Assembly: GCF_900176635.1 (NCBI RefSeq) | Contig: NZ_FXLN01000004.1 | Coordinates: forward strand, 682,001-746,000 | DNA length: 64,000 nucleotides | Direction: 5' to 3' | From: Clostridium merdae | GTDB taxonomy: Bacteria > Bacillota > Clostridia > Oscillospirales > Acutalibacteraceae | Shown: in pieces, positions 50,927-58,813 of the stretch | How positions within the stretch are numbered: the stretch's first letter is position 1 | Layout: every line of letters begins with the position of its first letter | Notes under the pieces: model-generated | Told to the model about the DNA's origin: nothing | The model's input: the letters and a program-made list of their open reading frames with translations, nothing else | The model's database searches: none | Program-made: the position numbers and the translations under genes

Positions 50927-50966
50927 CAAAAAAATCCCCCGCTTCAGGATACCTCCAGAAGCGGGA
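50927..50966 (-). terminator. Terminator of the DUF4238 gene
   Basis: CCCGCTTC and GAAGCGGG (12-base loop) are followed on the minus strand by GGATTTTTTT. Confidence 0.88.
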
Positions 50967-50974
50967 TAATGTAT

Positions 50975-52003
50975 TTAAAGAAATTGAATTTCAGCAACAC
51001 TTTGTTCTTGATGCCAATTTTTCCATATCTCTCTTTCTTCATTAAATAACTTGGCATTGATTAATCTTCCCCTGCACGACTCTATGTCTTGTAGAGGACT
51101 CGCTGAATATACAAATCGATGAGCGTGATCAATTATTAATTTTTGAACATAATAAGAAAAAATTGGATTTTGCTGTAGACTAGGATGGTCGTTATAATCC
51201 CCTACTTGAGTGTATAAAATGTGGTATGGAGATAAAGGGAAAATAATCTCGCTTCCTTTTCGTTTCCATCCCCCCTTAAAATCATATGTATTATCTTCAT
51301 AAAAATTTGAACATATAACAGGATCATCACTAGTGCACCAGTGCATCCCTTTAGAGGCCCTTATTACTTCCCAGTGATGATTAAGGAGAACCTTACTCGT
51401 GTTCAATACAACATGTTTAATCTCAAATAACCAAATACCTCTTCCAATTAAAACATTGTAGTTTAGAAGAGATTTGCCATTTTCTTGTTCAGATATTTTG
51501 ATTTGGGCAGGTACTAGATTATAGATTTCTTCATATTGTTTTTGTAAAATCGGCTTCCCACTCCTTAAATTTTCTTCCAGTTCAGATAATGTATTACGTA
51601 TGTTACTTTCAAATAAATCTGGTAATACATTATTATAAAAACGCAATTGCCTATTCAGACGTGCAGGTGTTCTCACATATTGTGATGCTAAAAATCTTGT
51701 AATAGTCTGAATATCTCCAGAATTAAGTTTTATATTATTTATCACCTTAAACAATACATCCTGGACAGGTATTTCAACTTCTTGATTAAACCACTTTTCA
51801 AATTGGTCTGTTTCTTTTCCAGATCTAAAATATGTATATAAATCATTCTGGCTGGCAGTAGATACAACCGGTTTTAATTTCCACACATCGAAATTTTTGT
51901 GAGGAACTAATAATCTATATTGCCAAACTTTATTTTGAAAGTCGCCCCAATTTTTCAGATATAATTGAGGAACGTAATGATTATTGTGAGTTATTTGTTC
52001 CAT
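50975..52003 (-). CDS. DUF4238 domain protein
   Basis: Start at the ATG at 52003, eight bases after GGAG. 342 residues, cytosolic. The DUF4238 pattern is clear: HNNHYVPQLYLKNW at the start, TASQNDLYTYF, and a mid-chain WCTSDDPVI; the end has PLSPYHILY. No enzyme activity is known to me. The DNA is AT-richer than its neighbours and it lies past the phage late terminator, so it is probably an accessory cargo gene of the prophage or of a nearby island. Confidence 0.85.
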   Translation of the reverse strand: MEQITHNNHYVPQLYLKNWGDFQNKVWQYRLLVPHKNFDVWKLKPVVSTASQNDLYTYFRSGKETDQFEKWFNQEVEIPVQDVLFKVINNIKLNSGDIQTITRFLASQYVRTPARLNRQLRFYNNVLPDLFESNIRNTLSELEENLRSGKPILQKQYEEIYNLVPAQIKISEQENGKSLLNYNVLIGRGIWLFEIKHVVLNTSKVLLNHHWEVIRASKGMHWCTSDDPVICSNFYEDNTYDFKGGWKRKGSEIIFPLSPYHILYTQVGDYNDHPSLQQNPIFSYYVQKLIIDHAHRFVYSASPLQDIESCRGRLINAKLFNEEREIWKNWHQEQSVAEIQFL

Positions 52004-52131
52004 AATTCTGACTCCATCAAAATTCAATTTTACAGATAAAACTATATTATAAAATCAATCACAAAGAACTATCCTTAGTAACCCCCACAACTAGAACTTT
52101 ACTTTTAGATGTGGGAAATAAACTTAAGTTT

Positions 52132-52761
52132 TTATTTAAATAAAGGGAAAAATAAATATATAAATAGTAGGATGATTAAAGTGAGGGAAATTAGAAATGG
52201 GATAATTACTATAAAGATAAAAAACATAATACTTCTTAGGCTTATGTGATTCTTCAAGCTACAGAGTTTGGAGTCAGTTTGTAACTTTGTAATTATTATT
52301 TTATTTTCAATATCAAAAGAAAAATCTCCCACATACATAATCGTATTATCATGGGTGCGAATTTTGAATTTCTGAATTTGCTTGTCTGTTATATTTTGTA
52401 TATGTATTCTTGAATAATTCTTATTTTTTCTTATCTTAAAGTTAAAAACTATATCTTTAGCGTTTAGACATTCGGATATAAAGAAATAAGATGCTCGTGT
52501 AAATTGGCAGGAATATGATTTTTTCCGTGAACTACTTTTGATTAAGCTATCACTCACAATCGATTTAACTTTTCTATTCTCTGTAATATGAACAATTCCA
52601 CTTCTTTTAATTTTCTCAATATCAGACGCATTCAAGTCTTTTGCTCTGTGATTAGGAAAAAAACCAATAATAAACACTGGAAGATAATTATAAACTATCA
52701 TTATCAAAATGGATCCGACAATATAAATAAGACCGGATATAAGGAATATTTGAATTGACAT
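52132..52761 (-). CDS. Two-helix membrane protein, unknown function
   Basis: 209 residues with membrane helices at each end (about 5-30 and 175-203) and a basic, Lys/Ile/Asn-rich middle domain. The ATG at 52761 is used (GAAG upstream); a GTG at 52773 is possible. Base composition is strongly AT-rich. It lies between the phage late terminator and the DUF4238 gene on the same strand. No family recognised. Confidence 0.6.
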   Translation of the reverse strand: MSIQIFLISGLIYIVGSILIMIVYNYLPVFIIGFFPNHRAKDLNASDIEKIKRSGIVHITENRKVKSIVSDSLIKSSSRKKSYSCQFTRASYFFISECLNAKDIVFNFKIRKNKNYSRIHIQNITDKQIQKFKIRTHDNTIMYVGDFSFDIENKIIITKLQTDSKLCSLKNHISLRSIMFFIFIVIIPFLISLTLIILLFIYLFFPLFK

Positions 52762-52889
52762 AGTGAACTTCACACCTAATAAAATTTTCTATTATACTAA
52801 CACATTTATAAGTATTAGAAATTCTTTTCTACCACTTTATATAAAAGGAATTTTGCGATTACAGCTACATAAAAGCCTGATGCCTATGT

Positions 52890-52944
52890 GGTTGACAAAA
52901 CAAGCATAAATTATCAAAACAATTGACACTGTCTTTTGTCAACC
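52890..52944. repeat. 11-bp inverted repeat between accessory genes and the phage late terminator
   Basis: GGTTGACAAAA and TTTTGTCAACC are perfect inverted copies 33 bases apart. The arms contain TTGACA; a further TTGACA lies between. It could be an operator or a recombination site. Confidence 0.5.
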
Positions 52945-52982
52945 GACAAGCCAGACTTGTGATTACTTCATACCTATAAACC

Positions 52983-53023
52983 AAAAAATTCCCGTCCTGC
53001 ATCAACACAGGACGGGAATTTTT
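52983..53023 (-). terminator. Terminator of the phage late operon
   Basis: A perfect 14-bp stem, AAATTCCCGTCCTG / CAGGACGGGAATTT, three bases after the holin stop on the minus strand, followed by TTTGG. Confidence 0.88.
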
Positions 53024-53025
53024 GT

Positions 53026-53469
53026 TTATTCAGCTTTTTCCGTTTGCTGTTTAATTGCTGCAAAAGCATTTTTCACTACATCCGGCATCGGCACACCCAT
53101 GATGCCAAAATTTTCAATAATTGAGAAGCCCTCATTTGCGATAAAGAACAGAATCACTGCTGTGCGCAGATACCCACCGGTATTGGCTACGGTATCAAGC
53201 TGCACCGCGACATAAACAATCAGCAGTACACTCAACTTGCGAAGCAGCCCCTTTAATGAAGCGTTGCTTTCGAAGGTTCCATCAGCAGTCTTTGGAGATT
53301 TGTGCCACACCATAGCAATGAGGATGCCCAGGCCATAATCCACAGCCATGATACCGATTAAAAATTGCAGGCTATCATCCCAGCCGCCCAGAGCAGAAAG
53401 AATAGCGGCGCCGGCCGCAGAAAATGCGGTCAGCGCCGAAAAGTACATAGATTTTGCAGATAGAAGCAT
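53026..53469 (-). CDS. Phage holin
   Basis: 147 residues with three or four membrane helices and the pattern of the holin 4 (toxin secretion / phage lysis) family: MAVDYGLGILIA, SLKGLLRKL, LDTVAN and NEGFSIIENFGIMGVPMP. It makes the lesions that release or activate the endolysin. Last gene of the late operon, 13 bases after the lysozyme gene. Confidence 0.92.
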   Translation of the reverse strand: MLLSAKSMYFSALTAFSAAGAAILSALGGWDDSLQFLIGIMAVDYGLGILIAMVWHKSPKTADGTFESNASLKGLLRKLSVLLIVYVAVQLDTVANTGGYLRTAVILFFIANEGFSIIENFGIMGVPMPDVVKNAFAAIKQQTEKAE

Positions 53470-53482
53470 TATGTTATCCCCC

Positions 53483-54364
53483 TCAAACTACATTAAAATT
53501 GCACTGCTGCGTCACACCGTCAGCAGTTACTTTGATATGTGCATGCCTGGCAACCGGTTTCGGCGGCAAGCCCTGTACATCAATCAACCAGCCTCGGCCT
53601 TTAGAGTCTTTGTACGGCTCAGATACCGCTATTACATCTCGCCCGGTTGTGTCCATGTTAGGCTTGTCCTTGCACTTTGCAAGCAGTGTGTATTTCTCCC
53701 CGGAAGCCATGTCCTTGCTGCTGGTGTCAAGTGTAAGGCCAGTAACGGCAGGAGGTTGGGTATTATGAGAGGTAAAATCTTTTAAACAGTAATTGAGGTC
53801 AACCCGCGTACTAAGTCCCGGGAGGCTCCCGTCGCTCGAATACTGCCACATATCGTACTTGCCTGCATAAGTTACTTTACTATTATATTGTGCCAGCCAA
53901 AACGTCCACTTGGAGAGCTGCGCCATGTCGAGCCGATTGACCGCCCAATCTTTATTTGCATACACTCCGGCGGTATACCCGGCAGCGGAGATATGCTCGC
54001 AGAAGATACGGCAAATATCTGTTGCCACCTGTTTGCTAATTCCGCCACGTTTTGCTTTGTAGGCGTCGGCATCTTCCATATCAATGTACACGGGATATGT
54101 GGGCTTTAAACCCTTAAGTAATCGTAAGGCATGTGCCGCCTCGCTCTCTGCATCCGCAGTTGACATAGCATAGCTGTACAGGTACACACCCCACGGAATG
54201 CCCAACCGATTGCACTCAGCTACATTTCGTAACCACTGTTTGTCGTCTTGACTAACCATATCACTGCCATACCCGCAGCGTAGGATGGCATAATTGATGT
54301 TACTCTTGAGCTTGTCCCAATCAACACGCCCGTTGGCGTTGCTAACGTCGATACCTTTAAACAT
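53483..54364 (-). CDS. Phage endolysin, GH25 muramidase
   Basis: Cuts the glycan chain of peptidoglycan. Residues 1-200 are a GH25 domain with Asp6 (FKGIDVS) and the YIDMED acidic pair; residues about 210-293 form a C-terminal domain with beta structure, perhaps wall-binding. No signal peptide, as expected for a holin-dependent lysin. The ATG overlaps the stop of the short gene before it. Confidence 0.93.
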   Translation of the reverse strand: MFKGIDVSNANGRVDWDKLKSNINYAILRCGYGSDMVSQDDKQWLRNVAECNRLGIPWGVYLYSYAMSTADAESEAAHALRLLKGLKPTYPVYIDMEDADAYKAKRGGISKQVATDICRIFCEHISAAGYTAGVYANKDWAVNRLDMAQLSKWTFWLAQYNSKVTYAGKYDMWQYSSDGSLPGLSTRVDLNYCLKDFTSHNTQPPAVTGLTLDTSSKDMASGEKYTLLAKCKDKPNMDTTGRDVIAVSEPYKDSKGRGWLIDVQGLPPKPVARHAHIKVTADGVTQQCNFNVV

Positions 54365-54503
54365 TTATATCCAGCTCCTTTCTCAATTGGACTACATCAT
54401 CCGTAGCCATGCGGGGGTAGTCCTTAATTATATCCTCAAAAGCTTCCCCGTTTGCCCTTCTACGTGCAATTACTTGACAAGTAATTTTAAGTAAAATACT
54501 CAT
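54357..54503 (-). CDS. Small phage protein (48 aa), XkdX-like position
   Basis: Too short for most gene callers. ATG at 54503 preceded by GGAGGTGAG and overlapping the upstream stop (TAATG); its own stop overlaps the lysozyme ATG. The product starts MSILLKITCQVIARRRANGE and has RKEL near the end; it is basic-acidic mixed and helical. Its place between the baseplate region and the lysin is that of XkdX-type proteins, but the sequence match is weak. Confidence 0.7.
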   Translation of the reverse strand: MSILLKITCQVIARRRANGEAFEDIIKDYPRMATDDVVQLRKELDINV

Positions 54504-54934
54504 TATGCCTCACCTCCGAACGCCAAAGCAGCAATAGCGGCTTGCATATCGGCAATCTCAGCCGCCTGCGTTGCTTGCTGCACCTCTGTGTAAGTAAGCT
54601 GCGCCAATGTAATACAAATCCTGTCCTCCGTAACCGCAGCTGCATCTGCCGTGTCAGGTGTAATTGTTATCGGCTTGAGTGTCAGCGCTGTGCGCAGCAC
54701 ATAATGGTCGTAGACCTCCTGCATCTGCTTATCACCATCCTGCGTGACAATGGTCAGGCGGTCGGTTTTGCTAGCTTCTGAGGTTAAGGCATCTAAAGCA
54801 TCAAAAGAAATTGTATCTTTAGCAATCTGGATTTCAAGGCTGTCCCGCTGCGCTCCTTGATGGTAAATACCATTTGCGTTAATATTTGCGACGTTAATGG
54901 TTGTTCCGTCTGCGAAAAAAATTTGCTGTGTCAT
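54503..54934 (-). CDS. Phage tail-region protein, unknown function
   Basis: 143 residues. The N-terminal part (INANGIYHQGAQRDSLEIQI, FDALDALTSE) looks like a small beta domain; the C-terminus (residues 110-143) is an Ala-rich helix TEVQQATQAAEIADMQAAIAAL, probably a coiled coil. Located between tail fibre-like genes and the lysis module. No family named with confidence. Confidence 0.7.
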   Translation of the reverse strand: MTQQIFFADGTTINVANINANGIYHQGAQRDSLEIQIAKDTISFDALDALTSEASKTDRLTIVTQDGDKQMQEVYDHYVLRTALTLKPITITPDTADAAAVTEDRICITLAQLTYTEVQQATQAAEIADMQAAIAALAFGGEA

Positions 54935-54951
54935 TTTATCTCCTCCTTAGA

Positions 54952-55590
54952 TTAATCTTGGTATATAGGCAAACTACCTGTTGTGCCGTTAATTATTTCT
55001 CCCATAAAATAAAACATGGGGCATTTAAAGTAAAAACTGGAGCCGTGTGAACTTGTCGATGTAAGAGTGGCACTAATGTAAAAGGAAATATTTTCTATTC
55101 CATAAATATTATAATTTACACTGGTTAAAGTAAATGAGCGGGATAAGATCGCACGACTTACGACTCGTCCATTCTCCCACAAAGGCGGGCTTGTGGGAGG
55201 AAAATCTGGAAAAGATAAACCTATGGCTACTTCAGCATAATCTTTTTCCACTGTGCAACTATAAAAATTAAAAACTTCTTGTAGTTTAGTTATGCTAATT
55301 GCAGCATCAAGTTTAAAATCCACAGCACACTGAAAAGCAATTATACTGTTTTTATTGGATTGAGATACACTCATTACTAAATTTCCATAATCATCTACAT
55401 ATAGATTCCAATCGTTCTGCACCGTACGCCAACTAATTGTATAACCTACTCCGCTAGTGAAAATCTTTCTATTCACACTCCCACTTGCTACCCACAGCTC
55501 TTTCTGTTTTCGGTTCACACTACCTTGGGGTAGCCACAACTCCTTTTGCTTACGGTTCACGCCACCGCTTGGTAGCCATAACTCCGGCAT
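54952..55590 (-). CDS. Tail/baseplate protein with three 14-residue repeats
   Basis: Start at the ATG at 55590 (GGGGTG upstream), sharing one base with the previous stop. 212 residues. Residues 3-44 are three near copies of ELWLPSGGVNRKQK; the rest is a beta-rich domain. Similar ELWxxxGxVNRK repeats occur in phage tail and fibre proteins and may be short strand-loop units that bind a partner. Probably part of the adsorption apparatus. Confidence 0.72.
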   Translation of the reverse strand: MPELWLPSGGVNRKQKELWLPQGSVNRKQKELWVASGSVNRKIFTSGVGYTISWRTVQNDWNLYVDDYGNLVMSVSQSNKNSIIAFQCAVDFKLDAAISITKLQEVFNFYSCTVEKDYAEVAIGLSFPDFPPTSPPLWENGRVVSRAILSRSFTLTSVNYNIYGIENISFYISATLTSTSSHGSSFYFKCPMFYFMGEIINGTTGSLPIYQD

Positions 55591-56192
55591 CAGTACACAC
55601 CCCAAATCTTACCCGCGCCGATGTAATAGGACGGTGCTGAGGTAGACAACGTGAGGGCGCTCTGTATCGATTCGGCATCATACGCTATCGGAGGTGTACC
55701 CGGGAATGTCAATTTTTTTCCATCGTCTGATAGCCTTACCCCCGTAACCCAGCTTCCCGGTGCAAATAACGTAGCAGGGAGTGGAGTGCGACCAGTTCGA
55801 AGCATAGCTGTTACGGGTTGACCATTTACTGTCCACTTTTCATTATCGCCAACACCTGCGGTCGCTAAAAATGTGAGGTTTTTTGCGCCGGTGGGGATGG
55901 CCAGATTGTTAACCGTGCCGGTGCGGGTGTGGAGGGCGGTGGCAGTTAGGCCGTCATTCCACTTTTCACGTTCCTGCTCAGACACATGAACAACGGAGTT
56001 TTCGGTATGCTCTAGCAAATCCTCCGACTGTACATAATGTTCCATGGTCTGGGCAGCAAACGGAGTACCTTGCTTAGTGATATTGGCTGCGCGTGCCAAA
56101 TCGGCAGTAAACGGTGTACCTCCATCCGTTGGTGTAATCAGATAGCGGTTTAGGTTCTGCCCTTCTTCATTTACAATTGTAATCTTCGCCAT
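55590..56192 (-). CDS. Tail fibre / baseplate-associated protein
   Basis: 200 residues. An N-terminal anchor-like part (1-60) is followed by the segment HTENSVVHVSEQEREKWN, common in clostridial phage tail fibre proteins just before the trimeric shaft, and a small C-terminal beta domain. Likely part of the host-recognition tip. Confidence 0.75.
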   Translation of the reverse strand: MAKITIVNEEGQNLNRYLITPTDGGTPFTADLARAANITKQGTPFAAQTMEHYVQSEDLLEHTENSVVHVSEQEREKWNDGLTATALHTRTGTVNNLAIPTGAKNLTFLATAGVGDNEKWTVNGQPVTAMLRTGRTPLPATLFAPGSWVTGVRLSDDGKKLTFPGTPPIAYDAESIQSALTLSTSAPSYYIGAGKIWGVY

Positions 56193-56555
56193 TTAAACCA
56201 CTCCTATCGGGATATAAATTTCTTGTCCTGCGCAAAACGTACCAGAGCGACGAACGCTGAGCTGCAGCTGCACGACCTTTTCGTGCAGTGCTAAAAGACA
56301 ACCTTCAATATCATTAAGCAGCTGCCAATCGAATTTACTTTGGAAGCCGTGAGTTTGCTCCAGTAGGGCATTAATATTGCTTTCAATTCTTGTGACTTCC
56401 AGCCATGTAGGCCAACTGGTATATTGCCAGGTTTTATACTGGAGTGTCACTCCATAAAACTCCGCTATCCATTGAGTGTTATTTTCAATGCGCTGCCAGT
56501 CAGAAATATTAATTGTGTCCGTCTTCTCCCACTGCCTAGGTGGCTCCCATTTCAT
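56193..56555 (-). CDS. Phage tail-region protein (120 aa)
   Basis: 120 residues rich in Trp and Gln (MKWEPPRQWEKTDTINISDW) with a helical C-terminal half. It overlaps the tail-hub gene stop by four bases and abuts the fibre-like gene. In related phages a short Trp-rich protein of this type lies between hub and fibre genes; function unknown. Confidence 0.72.
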   Translation of the reverse strand: MKWEPPRQWEKTDTINISDWQRIENNTQWIAEFYGVTLQYKTWQYTSWPTWLEVTRIESNINALLEQTHGFQSKFDWQLLNDIEGCLLALHEKVVQLQLSVRRSGTFCAGQEIYIPIGVV

Positions 56556-58399
56556 CCAATCACCTCGCTATCACCCGTTAAAGCACCATTGTAAATAAAG
56601 TGCATTTTTTTGATTTGAGCTTCACGATACTCGCCGAAGGTCGTTTCTACTTTACAGTAGTCAGAGGGTTCAACCGATGGAATAATGCACCAAGAAAAAC
56701 TTTGTGTGATTCGATTCTGAAGCCGCTCTAGCAGCCAAACCGCTACATATTGCGCCGTATCCTCCTGGGCAATTAGCGTAACGTCCTTGACATCCAGTGC
56801 ATTCTGCATAACTCCCGCAGCCGCATGTGAAAGTTGCGCTGATACAATTTTTTTAAGAGGTTCATAAACCCGCCCGGTAATCGTGATGAAGCCGACTGCG
56901 CCAGTGATTTTACAAGCACAGGCGTATACCTCCACACTTTCACAGGTTCCTTCCACGCTCACTTCTGACGCAGGAAAGGCAGAAAACTGAATAATTGCAT
57001 CACCAGCAACGGATCCCTCGTATAACGTTTCTGGCTCTTCCTTCTGCTTCCAACCATATTGCTCCACATTGACGCGATTATAATACTTACTCAGCGTCGT
57101 TTTAGGTTCTTTATACAGAGACCGGTCTATTACAACGGGGTTTGGTAAAGGCACTGTGGTACGTGGCAGTATGATTCCTTGGCCGGCGACAAGAGTTCCG
57201 GCCGTAAGGGTTCCTTGATAAATCGTGTACTTGTCAATTATAATGGCATTGCGCGTTTCTTCGGTGGCACGGTAGATTAGTAGTTTTCCTGACCGGTCAC
57301 TTTTGACTACGGCTCCCAGAGTAAATGCAATCCGTTGCAGTGCATCACGATAGCTCATTGGCGCTAGATAGCCGCTAATTGTCACATTACGAATATTGGG
57401 ATGGATATAAAATAGTGCGTTACCCTGCACATCATATAGATTCAAATCCCGGAACAGCTCAAGCAGCACAACTTCCGCACGTTCTCCTTGGTACAGACGG
57501 GATTTGTAATAAGTCCCATCCATTAGCGAGAGAAGGTCATAGGCGGTGAACTTCGTTGTGTTCTGCGTGGGGCTCTCCCATTTGCTGAGATAAAACTTTC
57601 CGAGCGGAACGTTTTCAAAGCTATCACCGACCAAAAGGGATGCCGACAGCATCAATTGTTGACGCTCCTGAAGAAAACGTACCTCATTCTTTGGATTGAA
57701 CATGTTAAACCGCTGATCCAAATTATTCAGAGTGATGGTAGCCGTGTTGACACTAAGAGTGTTGCTTGTGAGGTCGATATCTTCCAAAACGTCAAATCCA
57801 GTCAAAACAGTATCATCGTATACATATTCCACACCGAAACTAATCTCCAGCAGCTTAGCGTAATGATATGACTGTACCCGCAAAACTTGAATTGCGATTT
57901 TATCATAGTTTTCAACCGGAAAGTCCAGAACAGCCAGTGCGGAATTAATGCCTGTAAAGGTTTTTGCAGCAAGAACTGTGTCACCCCGGTATGCAGTTGC
58001 CGTGATGTCCTGCACTAGTTCCTGAAATTGGAGCGTAAGTCCCACAGAACTATGAGGCTGTGTAAACGTGTAGCTAATAATTGGTGGCACTGCGAAGCTA
58101 CCATCAGCTTTTGATATTGTTGAAGACCACCATCCAAAATTTATACCCGCTGGTGGAGCGTCAGGAAAAAGGCTCATGCTTCCATCCACCTTAAATTGCT
58201 CCATCTCACACGTTCCAACAGCCGGTGCAGTGGTAACAGTATCCAAAGTCTGTACGATATCTGTAAACGGCTGCCCTTTCGCTGCAGCCGTTGCGTCACC
58301 GCGCGCTGCGACGTCAAACACACCAAAGGATACTTTTCCGCGCCAGGTACGCGCCGGCGCTCGGGCGGCATCATAATACAAATCAGAAACCCGTATCAA
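56552..58399 (-). CDS. Phage tail hub / tail-associated protein
   Basis: 615 residues, a single long beta-rich chain. Segments such as LNNLDQRFNMFNPKNE, GKFYLSKWESPTQNTTKFTAYDLLSLMD and YRDALQRIAFTLGAVVKSDRSGKLLIY are those of the gp27/hub-like tail proteins of siphoviruses, which link tail tube and tip and often lead to a peptidoglycan-penetrating module. No lytic domain is visible in this one. It follows the distal tail-like gene. Confidence 0.82.
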   Translation of the reverse strand: MIRVSDLYYDAARAPARTWRGKVSFGVFDVAARGDATAAAKGQPFTDIVQTLDTVTTAPAVGTCEMEQFKVDGSMSLFPDAPPAGINFGWWSSTISKADGSFAVPPIISYTFTQPHSSVGLTLQFQELVQDITATAYRGDTVLAAKTFTGINSALAVLDFPVENYDKIAIQVLRVQSYHYAKLLEISFGVEYVYDDTVLTGFDVLEDIDLTSNTLSVNTATITLNNLDQRFNMFNPKNEVRFLQERQQLMLSASLLVGDSFENVPLGKFYLSKWESPTQNTTKFTAYDLLSLMDGTYYKSRLYQGERAEVVLLELFRDLNLYDVQGNALFYIHPNIRNVTISGYLAPMSYRDALQRIAFTLGAVVKSDRSGKLLIYRATEETRNAIIIDKYTIYQGTLTAGTLVAGQGIILPRTTVPLPNPVVIDRSLYKEPKTTLSKYYNRVNVEQYGWKQKEEPETLYEGSVAGDAIIQFSAFPASEVSVEGTCESVEVYACACKITGAVGFITITGRVYEPLKKIVSAQLSHAAAGVMQNALDVKDVTLIAQEDTAQYVAVWLLERLQNRITQSFSWCIIPSVEPSDYCKVETTFGEYREAQIKKMHFIYNGALTGDSEVIG

Positions 58400-58411
58400 C
58401 CACTCCGCCCC

Positions 58412-58798
58412 CTATCGCTCTATGAAATTTGTCTTTAGATTTCTCCACTCTGCCATCTTTCGCTTTTGCTGGTCCCAGTAAAAGGTTTTCATTGAGGTAG
58501 ACAACGGCCCCCGGTAGGCAGTGATTTCAAAGGACAGGTTACCACCGGGATGCGGAAATACCAGCGGGAAGAATTCAGGTAAATTGTTTAGAGCGTTAAA
58601 GGTTTCCTTAAAATCGTCACTATCCTCTATAACTTGCCAAGCACAATTAAGCTTTATCTTCTCCCCGATGCGCTGTCGATGCAGCAGGCCATCTGTGGAA
58701 CGAAAGGCCTCCAAATCCAAATCCTCTACTGAAAAATCCAGTGTAGTTACAGAAGGCACCCAAACACCATTTACTTTTATTTCACCTTTATATTTCAT
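58412..58798 (-). CDS. Distal-tail region protein (DUF6711-like)
   Basis: Start at the ATG at 58798, seven bases after GGGGGG. 128 residues: MKYKGEIKVNGVWVPSVTTL, LDLEAFRSTDGLLHRQRI and KIKLNCAW form a short beta domain that I associate with DUF6711 phage proteins. Position after the tape measure is that of the distal tail protein. Confidence 0.75.
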   Translation of the reverse strand: MKYKGEIKVNGVWVPSVTTLDFSVEDLDLEAFRSTDGLLHRQRIGEKIKLNCAWQVIEDSDDFKETFNALNNLPEFFPLVFPHPGGNLSFEITAYRGPLSTSMKTFYWDQQKRKMAEWRNLKTNFIER

Positions 58799-58813
58799 AC
58801 GAGTGCCCCCCAC

